Shown one piece after another: positions 45,331 through 53,862 of a stretch of DNA of 64,000 bases (its first letter is position 1; each line of letters opens with the position of its first letter). Location: contig CAUVYH020000017.1 in NCBI GenBank assembly GCA_963556065.3, positions 1 through 64,000 on the forward strand, written 5' to 3'. Position numbers and translations under genes: made by a program. The notes under the pieces are model-generated. The model worked only from the letters and a program-made list of their open reading frames with translations, was not told the origin of the DNA and searched no databases. This DNA is from JBAXTE01 sp963556065 (GTDB taxonomy: Bacteria; Bacteroidota; Bacteroidia; Bacteroidales; WCHB1-69).

Positions 45331-46485
45331 ATGAAAAAGAATTTCTTTAGCCGGGTTTTTCTTTTAATAATCGGTGTTATTGTTATCGTTTCTTCGTGTA
45401 ATACTTCTCCAAAGGATGATGAAGCATGGATTGAAGGAACTTTAACAGGGAATAGCTTTTCTCAAATCATTCTCGAAGAACTGACCCCCGATGGAATTCA
45501 AAAAATCGATTCCGCTGCGGTTATTCATAATAAGTTCAAATTTAAAGTTCCTGTTCAAGAAGCCGGATTTTATTTCCTTCGTTTTTCAACCAATAATTTT
45601 ATCAGTATTGTGCTACAACCGGGTGATAAGCTATCGATTAAAGCGCCTGCAGACAGTCTGGGATATCCTACAGAATTAACGGGATCGCCCGAAAACAAAC
45701 TTTTGCTCGAATTAAATCACAAGCTCGACGGCTGTTATAAGGCTACGGATTCCCTGAGTAAAGTATTTAAGGAATATCAGGATACCGATCAGTTCGATTC
45801 CGTTAAAACGACCATTGACAGTGCTTATTACCGCATGTTTTATGCCCATAAATCGTGGCTGGAGAATTATATTCGAAAAAACTCAAGTTCGCTGACAACA
45901 ATTGTTGCCTTTTATCAAACCCTGGGAAGGCGATCGTTTTTCAGTTCCGAAGACGATTACGAAACGATGAAAATTGTAGATCAGAACTTGATGAAATCGT
46001 TTCCGAAGAACAAACATACTATTAAATTCCATGCCTTATTTCTTAATCAAAAGGCGCTTTCGGATCGGGTCGCTGCAGTGGATTCCATGCTGAACGTTGG
46101 AAATCCGATGCCGCCGATTTGCTTGCCAAACAGTAACCAAAAATCGGTTGATGTTACCCAAATTCCAGCTCCCCAAAAATTGTTGGTGTTTTGGGAAATT
46201 AAATCGATGGTGGATAATCCCGACAAGGCAGAACTTGACCGGTTGATGAACCGCATGCGCATCGTGGGGATTTCGTTCGACGAAGACTTGGAAATTTGGA
46301 AAAACTACATTCATAAAGAGTTCAAAAGTTTTACCCATGTAATAGATGTTCATGGCTTGCAAGGGGATGTTGCTCATAAATTCAACATTACCGCAACGAA
46401 TATTCCATATTATATTCTTCTCGATCGGCAAAACAGAGTCATTAGTCATGGGAAAAATCTAAAGATGATATTTGCTCATAAATAA
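45331..46485 (+). CDS. Thioredoxin-fold lipoprotein with DUF4369-like domain, no CxxC
   Basis: 384 residues. Lipobox VSSC (Cys23), beta-rich DUF4369-like domain (about 32-125, with DSAAVIHNKFKFKVP), helical linker, and a C-terminal thioredoxin/TlpA-like domain (about 265-384, with QKLLVFWEIKSMVD and IPYYILLDRQNRVIS). The CxxC expected just after VFW is replaced by EIKSM, so it cannot act as a normal thiol oxidoreductase. The following M1 peptidase starts six bases downstream, suggesting a shared envelope role. Confidence 0.8.
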   Translation: MKKNFFSRVFLLIIGVIVIVSSCNTSPKDDEAWIEGTLTGNSFSQIILEELTPDGIQKIDSAAVIHNKFKFKVPVQEAGFYFLRFSTNNFISIVLQPGDKLSIKAPADSLGYPTELTGSPENKLLLELNHKLDGCYKATDSLSKVFKEYQDTDQFDSVKTTIDSAYYRMFYAHKSWLENYIRKNSSSLTTIVAFYQTLGRRSFFSSEDDYETMKIVDQNLMKSFPKNKHTIKFHALFLNQKALSDRVAAVDSMLNVGNPMPPICLPNSNQKSVDVTQIPAPQKLLVFWEIKSMVDNPDKAELDRLMNRMRIVGISFDEDLEIWKNYIHKEFKSFTHVIDVHGLQGDVAHKFNITATNIPYYILLDRQNRVISHGKNLKMIFAHK

Positions 46486-46491
46486 ATGTGA

Positions 46492-49400
46492 ATGAAAAAC
46501 AGAATTGTCTTTTGCGTTTTATGCTTTTCAATATGGGTTCATACGACTCTAGGCCAAAAGTGTGAATACTTTCAGCAAAAGGCGAACTACACGATCTTTG
46601 TTGTCCTCGATGATACCTTGCATCAGTTGTTGGGAAAAGAAGAGATTGCCTATTATAATCAATCTCCGGACACCTTGCACGAAATTTACATTCATCTGTG
46701 GGCAAATGGCTATCGTGACCGAAATACCGCTTTGGTAAAACAGCAAATCAGCCATGGAAATACCAAATTGTTTTTTGCAAAAGATCAGGAACGGGGCTAT
46801 ATAGATCATCTTAATTTTAAAATCAATGGAAAACATGTACAATATTCTTTTTATAATAAGCAAGCGGATATTGCCGTTATAAATTTAACAGAGCCTTTGT
46901 TACCGGGTGATTCTGTTTTAATTGAAACACCTTTTCGAATAAAAATTCCCGGTGATTTTTCCCGAATGGGGCATCAGGATCAAGCCTATCAAATCACCCA
47001 ATGGTACCTGAAACCTGCCGTTTACGATAGGGAAGGTTGGCATCCTTTCAGCTATCTCGACTTGGGTGAATTTTATTCCGACTTCGGCTCTTTTGATGTT
47101 TTTATTACATTGCCCGAAAATTATTTTGTAGCTGCCACAGGAATGTTAGTGGACAATCCCGACGAAGAAAATCGCATTACGCAGCGGGTTCTGGATACAA
47201 AATCGGGTCGCTTTATGAAATCGAATCAAATACCGGTCTCTTCAAGTCGGTCGAAGACACTACACTTCCGTCAGGACAGCATCCATGATTTCGCCTGGTT
47301 TGCCGATAAACGGTTTTTAATCGCTCAAAAAGAAGTTGTGCTTCCACAATCGAGGAAAACGGTACAGGCTTATTCTTATTTTTTGCCGGAACATTACAGC
47401 GTTTGGAATATGGTGCCGAATTATATTGAGCGTGCTCTATTGTTTTATTCCGATAAACTCGGCGATTATCCCTATTCCCGTTGTACTGCCGTGGACGGGG
47501 CATTACAAGCCGGAGGTGGAATGGAATATCCAATGATTACCGTGGTGAATTACTTTAATGATTTCAAACTTACTGAGCATACCGTGATGCATGAAGTAGG
47601 GCATAATTGGCTCTACGGGGTTCTTGCATTCAACGAACGGAAATACCCTTGGCTCGATGAAGGGATTAACTCCTTTTACGAAAATGAATACCTTCAAAAG
47701 TACTATCCTAATGATCTTTTTTTAGCCGATTACGCGTTGCCGAAATTCATGTCTAAAAACAAATTTCCGGAATTTTATACCAATGATTTCGCATATTTCT
47801 TTACCCAATCGCAACACGATTATCAGCCTTGCGGGTTGCCATCGGAAGAGTTCTCGGCCATCAACTACGGGGCTTCTGTTTATTTTACCCCCGTGATGAT
47901 GCTTCGGTATTTGAAAGCCTATTTGGGAAACCGTAATTTTGACTTCATAATGTTGCAATTTGCCGAAGAATGGAGCTTTAAACATCCTACTCCAATGGAT
48001 TTAAGACATTTTTTTGAACAAAAATCGGGGAAAAAGCTCGACTGGTTTTTCGATAAACTCATTAACACAACTACTCCGATAGATATGCGGCTAATTTCGG
48101 TTAAGCTGGTAAAAGGAGAATCCGATAAATTTGTAGTTGAAACCAAAGATGTTTCCCATTTGGGCGCACCTTATTGCATTACCGCATCGGATAAAAACGG
48201 CATGACGTTAAAAGAGCAATGGTTTTCATCTTCAACAGGAAAAAACCTAGATACAATCAGTTGTTCCGAATCGCTTTATAAAGTCGAAATCAACCGGAGT
48301 TTAAACATTCCCGAAATAGACAAAAGGGATAATTCCTTGCGCATTCACGGCTTGTTTAAACGTTGTGATTTTCCAATATTTCTTTTTTTATGGCAGGTTT
48401 TTAGTCCTTATGAGACGCATGTCCTATATGCTCCGGTGGTGGGGTGGAATCTATACGACAAATGGATGTTCGGCATGGCGGTGTATTCCGATCCTGTTGT
48501 TGCTCCAAAATTCGATTATTTGCTGATGCCCATGTATTCGTTTGTATCCCAAACATTCACAGGCATGGCAGATGTCGGTTATACGTTCTCATTTCCAGGC
48601 GTAAAATCTGTTCGTCTGGGATTGCTTGCCAAACAATATAGCTATTCGTTTATCGGAGATCTAAATCAATATCAAAAAGTGGAACCCTCTTTAATGATTC
48701 GGTTTTTATCGCCGGCAAATCAAAATATCGACCATCAGCTGAAAATCAGAAACGTCTATATTTGTCAGACCACGAAAACGCCAACGCTTGATTCTTATGT
48801 GAATGGCACCTCATCATTTGGTAAGCAGAACGAATATTCCATCACCGATTTTCATTATCAATATGCCGATCTTCGGAAAATAAACCCGTGGTCGGTGAAT
48901 GCAGATGTTCAAATGATGAAGAAAACCATAAAACTATCAGCAGAAATCAATACGGAATATACCTATGCCAAGAAAAGAGGGGTCAATCTGCGGTTTTTTG
49001 CAGGGAAGATGTACAATCCGAACACTGAATTTTTACCTGATTTAGCCTTTAATGCTTCGGGAATTTATGAAACATACACGGGATCAAGTGATTATTTATT
49101 TGATCAAACCTTAATCGGGCGTTCGGAAACCGATAGGCTGTGGTCGCATCAGATGATGGGTAACGATGGCGGATTTGCAACGCCTACACCTCTTGGTAGA
49201 GATAATGACTGGCTTGTTGCAGCGAACTTTTCGGTGGATTTTCCTAAGAAGATTCCATTGTCGGCATTCGCCAATTTCTCTACGTTCAGTCACGCAAAGG
49301 AGGTCTTGGAAAATGGGGAAATGTTTATTTATGAAGCCGGAATTCGGGTAAACATCATTAAAAATATCTTCGAAATATACGTTCCCCTAGTTGTTTCGAA

Positions 49401-49524
49401 AGATATTCAGCGAGTGGCCGATTTAAATCAGCAACATTTTATCGACCGAATCCGTTTTAAATTAAATTTGAATAGTTTGAATCCGTTAAAAGCAGTAAAA
49501 AAATACAAACAAATTGCACTATAA
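46492..49524 (+). CDS. M1-family metallopeptidase, secreted
   Basis: 1010 residues. Signal peptide (FCVLCFSIWVHTTLG), N-terminal beta domain, catalytic domain with His367-Glu368-x-x-His371 (HEVGHNW) and Glu390 as third zinc ligand after 18 residues, preceded by GGGMEYPMI. The C-terminal half (about 620-1010) has a pattern of alternating beta strands and may be a beta-barrel or surface-sheet domain. It probably trims peptides, which fits an amino-acid fermenter. Starts just after the thioredoxin-like lipoprotein. Confidence 0.88.
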   Translation: MKNRIVFCVLCFSIWVHTTLGQKCEYFQQKANYTIFVVLDDTLHQLLGKEEIAYYNQSPDTLHEIYIHLWANGYRDRNTALVKQQISHGNTKLFFAKDQERGYIDHLNFKINGKHVQYSFYNKQADIAVINLTEPLLPGDSVLIETPFRIKIPGDFSRMGHQDQAYQITQWYLKPAVYDREGWHPFSYLDLGEFYSDFGSFDVFITLPENYFVAATGMLVDNPDEENRITQRVLDTKSGRFMKSNQIPVSSSRSKTLHFRQDSIHDFAWFADKRFLIAQKEVVLPQSRKTVQAYSYFLPEHYSVWNMVPNYIERALLFYSDKLGDYPYSRCTAVDGALQAGGGMEYPMITVVNYFNDFKLTEHTVMHEVGHNWLYGVLAFNERKYPWLDEGINSFYENEYLQKYYPNDLFLADYALPKFMSKNKFPEFYTNDFAYFFTQSQHDYQPCGLPSEEFSAINYGASVYFTPVMMLRYLKAYLGNRNFDFIMLQFAEEWSFKHPTPMDLRHFFEQKSGKKLDWFFDKLINTTTPIDMRLISVKLVKGESDKFVVETKDVSHLGAPYCITASDKNGMTLKEQWFSSSTGKNLDTISCSESLYKVEINRSLNIPEIDKRDNSLRIHGLFKRCDFPIFLFLWQVFSPYETHVLYAPVVGWNLYDKWMFGMAVYSDPVVAPKFDYLLMPMYSFVSQTFTGMADVGYTFSFPGVKSVRLGLLAKQYSYSFIGDLNQYQKVEPSLMIRFLSPANQNIDHQLKIRNVYICQTTKTPTLDSYVNGTSSFGKQNEYSITDFHYQYADLRKINPWSVNADVQMMKKTIKLSAEINTEYTYAKKRGVNLRFFAGKMYNPNTEFLPDLAFNASGIYETYTGSSDYLFDQTLIGRSETDRLWSHQMMGNDGGFATPTPLGRDNDWLVAANFSVDFPKKIPLSAFANFSTFSHAKEVLENGEMFIYEAGIRVNIIKNIFEIYVPLVVSKDIQRVADLNQQHFIDRIRFKLNLNSLNPLKAVKKYKQIAL

Positions 49525-49526
49525 AT

Positions 49527-50282
49527 ATGCGAGAATTAAAAGGAACCGTTTACATTGTCTCCGATTGCCACTTTGGAGTTCCATCCAGAGAAGAAAGCGC
49601 TATTCGTGAAGCAAAGTTCATACAATGGCTCGATGAAATTAAAACGAATGCGGATTATATTATATTACTTGGAGATATTTTTGATTTTTGGTTTGAATAT
49701 CGTCATGTAGTTCCACGTGGACACACCCGGCTTTTAGGTAAATTTGCCGAACTTTCCGATCGGGGAATCAAGTTTATTTATTTCACCGGCAATCACGATT
49801 TCTGGATTCAAAACTATTTTTCGGAAGAGCTGAATTTTGAAATATTCAGAACGTTGCAGACATTTCTCATTAACGATAAAAAAGTACTTATTGGCCATGG
49901 GGATGGAATCGGTCCAAAAGATACGGGCTATAAATTGATGAAAGCCGTTTTTGAGGCACGAATAAATCGGTGGCTTTATGCTCGTTTGCATCCCAATTTT
50001 GCTTTTTGGCTGGCATATAAGGTTTCCTCGGGAAGTAGGGCCGCAAATGGGGATGTTGATGAAATTTATTTGGGAGAAGAAAAAGAACGGTTGATTGTTT
50101 TTTCTAAAACTATGCTTGAGAATGAACACTTCGATTATTTTATCTTCGGGCATCGCCATTTGGCTCTTTCCGTCCCATTGTCCCCAGTCAGTACATACAT
50201 CAATACAGGAGAATGGATTAAATCTTTTTCTTATGCGCAAACGGAAGGAGCGGAAATAGTACTTAAATATTATGATGCGTAA
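49527..50282 (+). CDS. lpxH: UDP-2,3-diacylglucosamine diphosphatase
   Basis: 251 residues, calcineurin-like metallophosphoesterase of the LpxH group. Metal motifs SDCHFG (12-17), GDIFDFWFE, GNHDFW, HGDGIG and FGHRH. It makes lipid X in lipid A synthesis. Starts two bases after the M1 peptidase stop. Confidence 0.9.
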   Translation: MRELKGTVYIVSDCHFGVPSREESAIREAKFIQWLDEIKTNADYIILLGDIFDFWFEYRHVVPRGHTRLLGKFAELSDRGIKFIYFTGNHDFWIQNYFSEELNFEIFRTLQTFLINDKKVLIGHGDGIGPKDTGYKLMKAVFEARINRWLYARLHPNFAFWLAYKVSSGSRAANGDVDEIYLGEEKERLIVFSKTMLENEHFDYFIFGHRHLALSVPLSPVSTYINTGEWIKSFSYAQTEGAEIVLKYYDA

Positions 50283-50373
50283 GCTCTGAATATTTTGTAA
50301 TTGTTGATATTTTTCAATTGGTTTTTGTGGAAAAATTGCAAAAATCGAAGGACAAACTATCGGAGAAAAAACG

Positions 50374-50381
50374 TAAATTTG
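50374..50381 (+). promoter_or_regulatory. -7 box before DUF3127 gene
   Basis: TAAATTTG, 18 bases before the ATG at 50399. It supports the ATG over the upstream start at 50318. Confidence 0.45.
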
Positions 50382-50398
50382 CAAAAAACATAAACATT

Positions 50399-50767
50399 AT
50401 GGCATTAGAAGTAACCGGTAGATTAATCCAAATTCTTCCCGAACAAACCGGAACCGGGAAAAATGGACTTTGGAAAAAACAAGATATCATCATCGAAACA
50501 AATGAGCAGTTTCCCAAAAAAATCAGTCTTAGCTTATGGGGCGATAAAGTAGATCAGGCTCAGGGATACCAGATAGGACAAGTTCTAAAAGTAATGGCTT
50601 CTGTAGAATCGCGTGAATATAACGGTAAATGGTACACCGATGTAAAACCGTTTCGTATCGATGTGGATGGTGCTTCTGCTCCTGTAAGTTTCGGTGCAAG
50701 CGAGCTCCCCGATTCAGGTCTTATGCCCGAAATAGCTACCGATTCGTTGAATGACCTTCCGTTTTAA
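50399..50767 (+). CDS. DUF3127 protein
   Basis: 122 residues beginning MALEVTGRLIQILPEQTGTG. OB-like DUF3127 pattern: WKKQDIIIETNEQFPKKI, LWGDKVD, YNGKWYTDVKPFRI, and an acidic tail ending NDLPF, like that of single-strand DNA-binding proteins. The open frame extends to 50318, but the promoter box lies between, so 50399 is the start. Conserved in Bacteroidota; nucleic-acid binding is an inference. Confidence 0.85.
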   Translation: MALEVTGRLIQILPEQTGTGKNGLWKKQDIIIETNEQFPKKISLSLWGDKVDQAQGYQIGQVLKVMASVESREYNGKWYTDVKPFRIDVDGASAPVSFGASELPDSGLMPEIATDSLNDLPF

Positions 50768-50779
50768 TTTGACCTTTTT

Positions 50780-51541
50780 ATGGGAACGTTTGGTGTAATT
50801 ACACAGTCGGTTATTCCTTTGCGGGAAGAAGACAGCCATAAATCTCAAATGGTTTCACAACTTCTTTTCGGAGAAGCGGTGGAAGTGCTTCAAGTTTGCG
50901 AAGAATGGCTTTATGTAAAGAATATTGCCGATGGTTATCTAGGATGGATTGAACAAAAGCAATTTACTTTTTTAGAAAAGGCTGAGTTTGATCAATGGGT
51001 GGGCGTAAAGAAAAGCGTAGTCGCTCTCCCTATTGTCCCTATTGAAAGAAAAAACGACCAAACCCTAATGATGATTCCTGCCGGAGCGGATATTGCCGGA
51101 GAGAACTCGTTTACAATTGGGAACAGTTCTTTTTTGCATAATTTTAGTTTTTCATCGAGCCGGGCTATTTCAGAGATTGCCCTGCAGTTTATGAATGTAC
51201 CGTATCTGTGGGGAGGCAAAACCGTCTTTGGATTCGATTGTTCGGGATTTGTGCAAACGGTCTTTAAAATTGTAGGAATAGCCATGCCCCGCGATGCTTT
51301 TCAACAGGCAGAGTTGGGAAAAGTGGTTGATTTTCTGCAAGAGGTTCAACCGGGCGATCTGGCCTTTTTTCACAACGCAGAAGAACGCATTACACATGTC
51401 GGGATTCTCCTTTCCCCGACAAAAATCATTCATTGCTCGGGATCTGTGCGGATCGATAATATCGACCATCAGGGAATCTTTAATGTTTCTCTGGGAAAAT
51501 ATACTCATCCGCTTCGCGTGGTTAAAAGAATAAAGTCATGA
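50780..51541 (+). CDS. NlpC/P60 cell-wall hydrolase with SH3 domain
   Basis: 253 residues. N-terminal bacterial SH3-like region (about 1-60, LLFGEAVEVLQVCEEWLYVK, then DGYLGWIEQ) and a C40 peptidase domain with catalytic Cys in GFDCSGFVQTV (about 154) and His in THVGILL (about 206). It cuts the gamma-D-Glu-diaminopimelate bond of cell-wall peptides. No signal peptide; a cytoplasmic peptide-recycling role is possible. Its stop overlaps the next start by four bases. Confidence 0.88.
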   Translation: MGTFGVITQSVIPLREEDSHKSQMVSQLLFGEAVEVLQVCEEWLYVKNIADGYLGWIEQKQFTFLEKAEFDQWVGVKKSVVALPIVPIERKNDQTLMMIPAGADIAGENSFTIGNSSFLHNFSFSSSRAISEIALQFMNVPYLWGGKTVFGFDCSGFVQTVFKIVGIAMPRDAFQQAELGKVVDFLQEVQPGDLAFFHNAEERITHVGILLSPTKIIHCSGSVRIDNIDHQGIFNVSLGKYTHPLRVVKRIKS

Positions 51542-52056
51542 TTGGGCCTCACGTGTTTTTGAGGGCTCTTGAATTCTCTGATATCGATGTTTTATATCGA
51601 TTGGAAAACAACATCCAAACATGGAATGTCAGTGATACGTTAGTTCCGTTTTCCAAACATGTACTCGAACAGTATCTTCAAAATGCACATCTTGATATAT
51701 ACACCGTGAAGCAATTTCGGTTCATGATTGTCGAAAACGATACAAATCATGCAGTTGGCACCATCGATCTGTTTGATTTTGATCCTTTTCATCAGCGTGT
51801 TGCCGTGGGGGTTTTAATCGATTCCGTGTATAGACATAGAGGATATGCTTCGGAAGCTCTTTCACTGCTTGAGGATTACTGCTTTAATATTCTGCAAGTT
51901 CACCAGATCTATGCTCATATCGCCAAAGAGAATTCAGAGAGCATTTTGCTTTTCGAAAAGCATCGGTTTGAACGGACCGGAGTGAAAAAAGAGTGGAGAA
52001 AAACTACTCAGGGTTGGTCGGACGAATTAATCTATCAAAAAATTAGTAAAAAATAA
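51538..52056 (+). CDS. GNAT-family N-acetyltransferase
   Basis: 172 residues, RimJ/RimL-like. Acetyl-CoA region VAVGVLIDSVYRHRGYASEA (about 85-105). LRALEFSDIDVLYRLENN at the N-terminus is typical. Substrate unknown. Coupled by ATGA overlap to the NlpC gene. Confidence 0.85.
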   Translation: MIGPHVFLRALEFSDIDVLYRLENNIQTWNVSDTLVPFSKHVLEQYLQNAHLDIYTVKQFRFMIVENDTNHAVGTIDLFDFDPFHQRVAVGVLIDSVYRHRGYASEALSLLEDYCFNILQVHQIYAHIAKENSESILLFEKHRFERTGVKKEWRKTTQGWSDELIYQKISKK

Positions 52057-52060
52057 AGAT

Positions 52061-53106
52061 ATGGCTGCAAAGAAAAAAAGAAAAGTAACCATTATCCTTG
52101 TCGTTTTTCTTATTGTGGGAGCGCTTATAGGATATAATTATTATAATAAAATTTGGGGCGATAACGTGGTGGATAACGAACAGGGCTATCATTACTTATA
52201 CATCAAAACCGGAGCTGAATTTACAGATGTGGTGGAATCCTTAAAAGAGGAAGAATTTTTACACAGTATTGACAATTTTAAATGGGTTGCTGAGAAAAAA
52301 AAAAATACACAAAAAAGGTAAAACCGGGACGTTACAAAATTGATCAAAATATGTCGAATAGTGATATTGTCAATATGCTTCGCCTTGGAAAGCAAGATCC
52401 GGTAAAGTTGGAATTTAACAGTATTCGCACTGTTGCTCAGTTGGCTGGGGCTATCGGACAGCAACTTGAAGTCGATTCGATTGCGTTTTTGGCTCTTTTT
52501 AACGATCGGGCATATTTAGAATCGAAAGGGTTTACTACGGAGAATGCTATTTCTGTTTTTATCCCGAACACCTACAGTGTGAATTGGAATATTAATGCGA
52601 AATCCTTGTTTGAGAGAATGTGTAAAGAATATGACAAATTTTGGAACTCAAGTCGAAAATCTTTGGCAAAATCCATTGATCTTTCTCCGACGGAAGTATC
52701 TACACTGGCCTCGATTGTAGAGCAAGAAACGGCAAAAAATGATGAAAAACCGGTTGTAGCCGGAGTTTATCTCAACCGTCTCCGTAAAGATATGCTCTTA
52801 GAAGCGGATCCGACTCTGATTTTTGCTGCCGGTGATTTTTCAATTCACCGCGTGTTGAATGTTCACAAAGAGATAAATTCTCCCTACAACACATATATGT
52901 ATAAAGGGCTCCCCCCAGGACCGATTTGTGTTCCATCTCCGGCTTCCATTGATGCGGTTCTTCATTATAAAAAGCACAACTATCTCTATTTTTGTGCAAA
53001 AGAGACACTCGACGGGTATCATAACTTTGCTGAAAACTACAAGGAACATTTGTCCAATGCCAAACGATATCAGGCTGCATTAGACCGGATGAAAATTAAA
53101 AAATAA
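52061..53106 (+). CDS. mltG: Endolytic transglycosylase MltG, one frameshift
   Basis: N-terminal part (52061-52320) has an inner-membrane anchor (about residues 7-27, IILVVFLIVGALIGYNY) and a LysM-like start. An indel in the run of A at 52298-52308 breaks it. The rest continues KPGRYKIDQNMSNSDIVNML, the catalytic SIVEQETAKNDEKP and EADPTLIFAAGD. Joined length about 347 residues, normal. It cuts nascent glycan strands. Function loss is unlikely, so this is probably a consensus error. Confidence 0.9.
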
Positions 53107-53109
53107 TTG

Positions 53110-53412
53110 ATGGGTTCTGTCATACATTGGCTCGAAAACCACATGTTGCCATGCCCATATAAACATTATCTGGGCATCGATTGTCCCGGATGTGGTATGC
53201 AACGTGCCGGTATTGAGCTGTTGAAAGGAAATTTCATGGAAAGTTTTTTTGCATATCCTCCGTTGATTCCACTTATTTTACTAATTCTGTTTTTAATTTT
53301 ACATTTACGCTTTAAATTTAAGAGGGGTGCCGTTATATTAAAATATTTGTTTATTTTTGTGGTGGCGCTGATTGCCCTTAATTACATATTAAAATTTATC
53401 CTAAAACATTAA
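53110..53412 (+). CDS. DUF2752 membrane protein
   Basis: 100 residues starting at ATG 53110. DUF2752 motif LGIDCPGCGMQRAGIELLKG (about 22-41) followed by two hydrophobic helices (LIPLILLILFLILHL and YLFIFVVALIALNYIL). Function unknown; cysteine pair may bind metal. Directly follows mltG. Confidence 0.85.
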   Translation: MGSVIHWLENHMLPCPYKHYLGIDCPGCGMQRAGIELLKGNFMESFFAYPPLIPLILLILFLILHLRFKFKRGAVILKYLFIFVVALIALNYILKFILKH

Positions 53413-53417
53413 ATCTT

Positions 53418-53786
53418 ATGGAAAACGAACCCAATGCAATTCAAAATTCTACGCAGCCACCTTTACAATATCAAATTCAATCACCATTGCCAAATGCAAC
53501 GGCGGTTCTGATTCTGGGTATTTTGTCAATTGTTACTTGCTTTTGTTATGGTATTTTCGGCATTGTTCTGGCAATTATTGCGCTTGTTCTTGCCTCAAAA
53601 GATCTTTCGAAGTATAATATAAATCCGAATCAATACGCTAAGAGTTCATTGAGTAACTTAAAGGCGGGAAAAGTGTGTGCCATCGTTGGGCTTTGCCTTT
53701 CTGCCGTTTACCTGATCTTTATAGTAATCTATGTGGTAATTTTAGGTCTTGCAGCTACTACTGTTCCATGGGAAATGTATCAATAG
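53418..53786 (+). CDS. DUF4190-like small membrane protein
   Basis: 122 residues. Polar Pro/Gln-rich N-terminus, then two membrane helices (AVLILGILSIVTCFCYGIFG and VGLCLSAVYLIFIVIYVVIL) around a KAGKVCAIVGLCLS motif. This layout fits DUF4190/CCC-motif membrane proteins. Six bases after the DUF2752 gene. Confidence 0.75.
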   Translation: MENEPNAIQNSTQPPLQYQIQSPLPNATAVLILGILSIVTCFCYGIFGIVLAIIALVLASKDLSKYNINPNQYAKSSLSNLKAGKVCAIVGLCLSAVYLIFIVIYVVILGLAATTVPWEMYQ

Positions 53787-53809
53787 TAGAAATTCTATAT
53801 TAGTATATA

Positions 53810-53850
53810 AAAAGCAACCCGGGTGACAACAGTCATTTGGGTTGCTTTTT
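53810..53850. terminator. Bidirectional terminator
   Basis: AAAAGCAACCC (53810-53820) and GGGTTGCTTTTT (53839-53850) around an inner stem GTGAC/GTCAT. It lies between a rightward and a leftward gene, with T runs on both sides. Confidence 0.85.
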
Positions 53851-53862
53851 TATATGTTGGAA

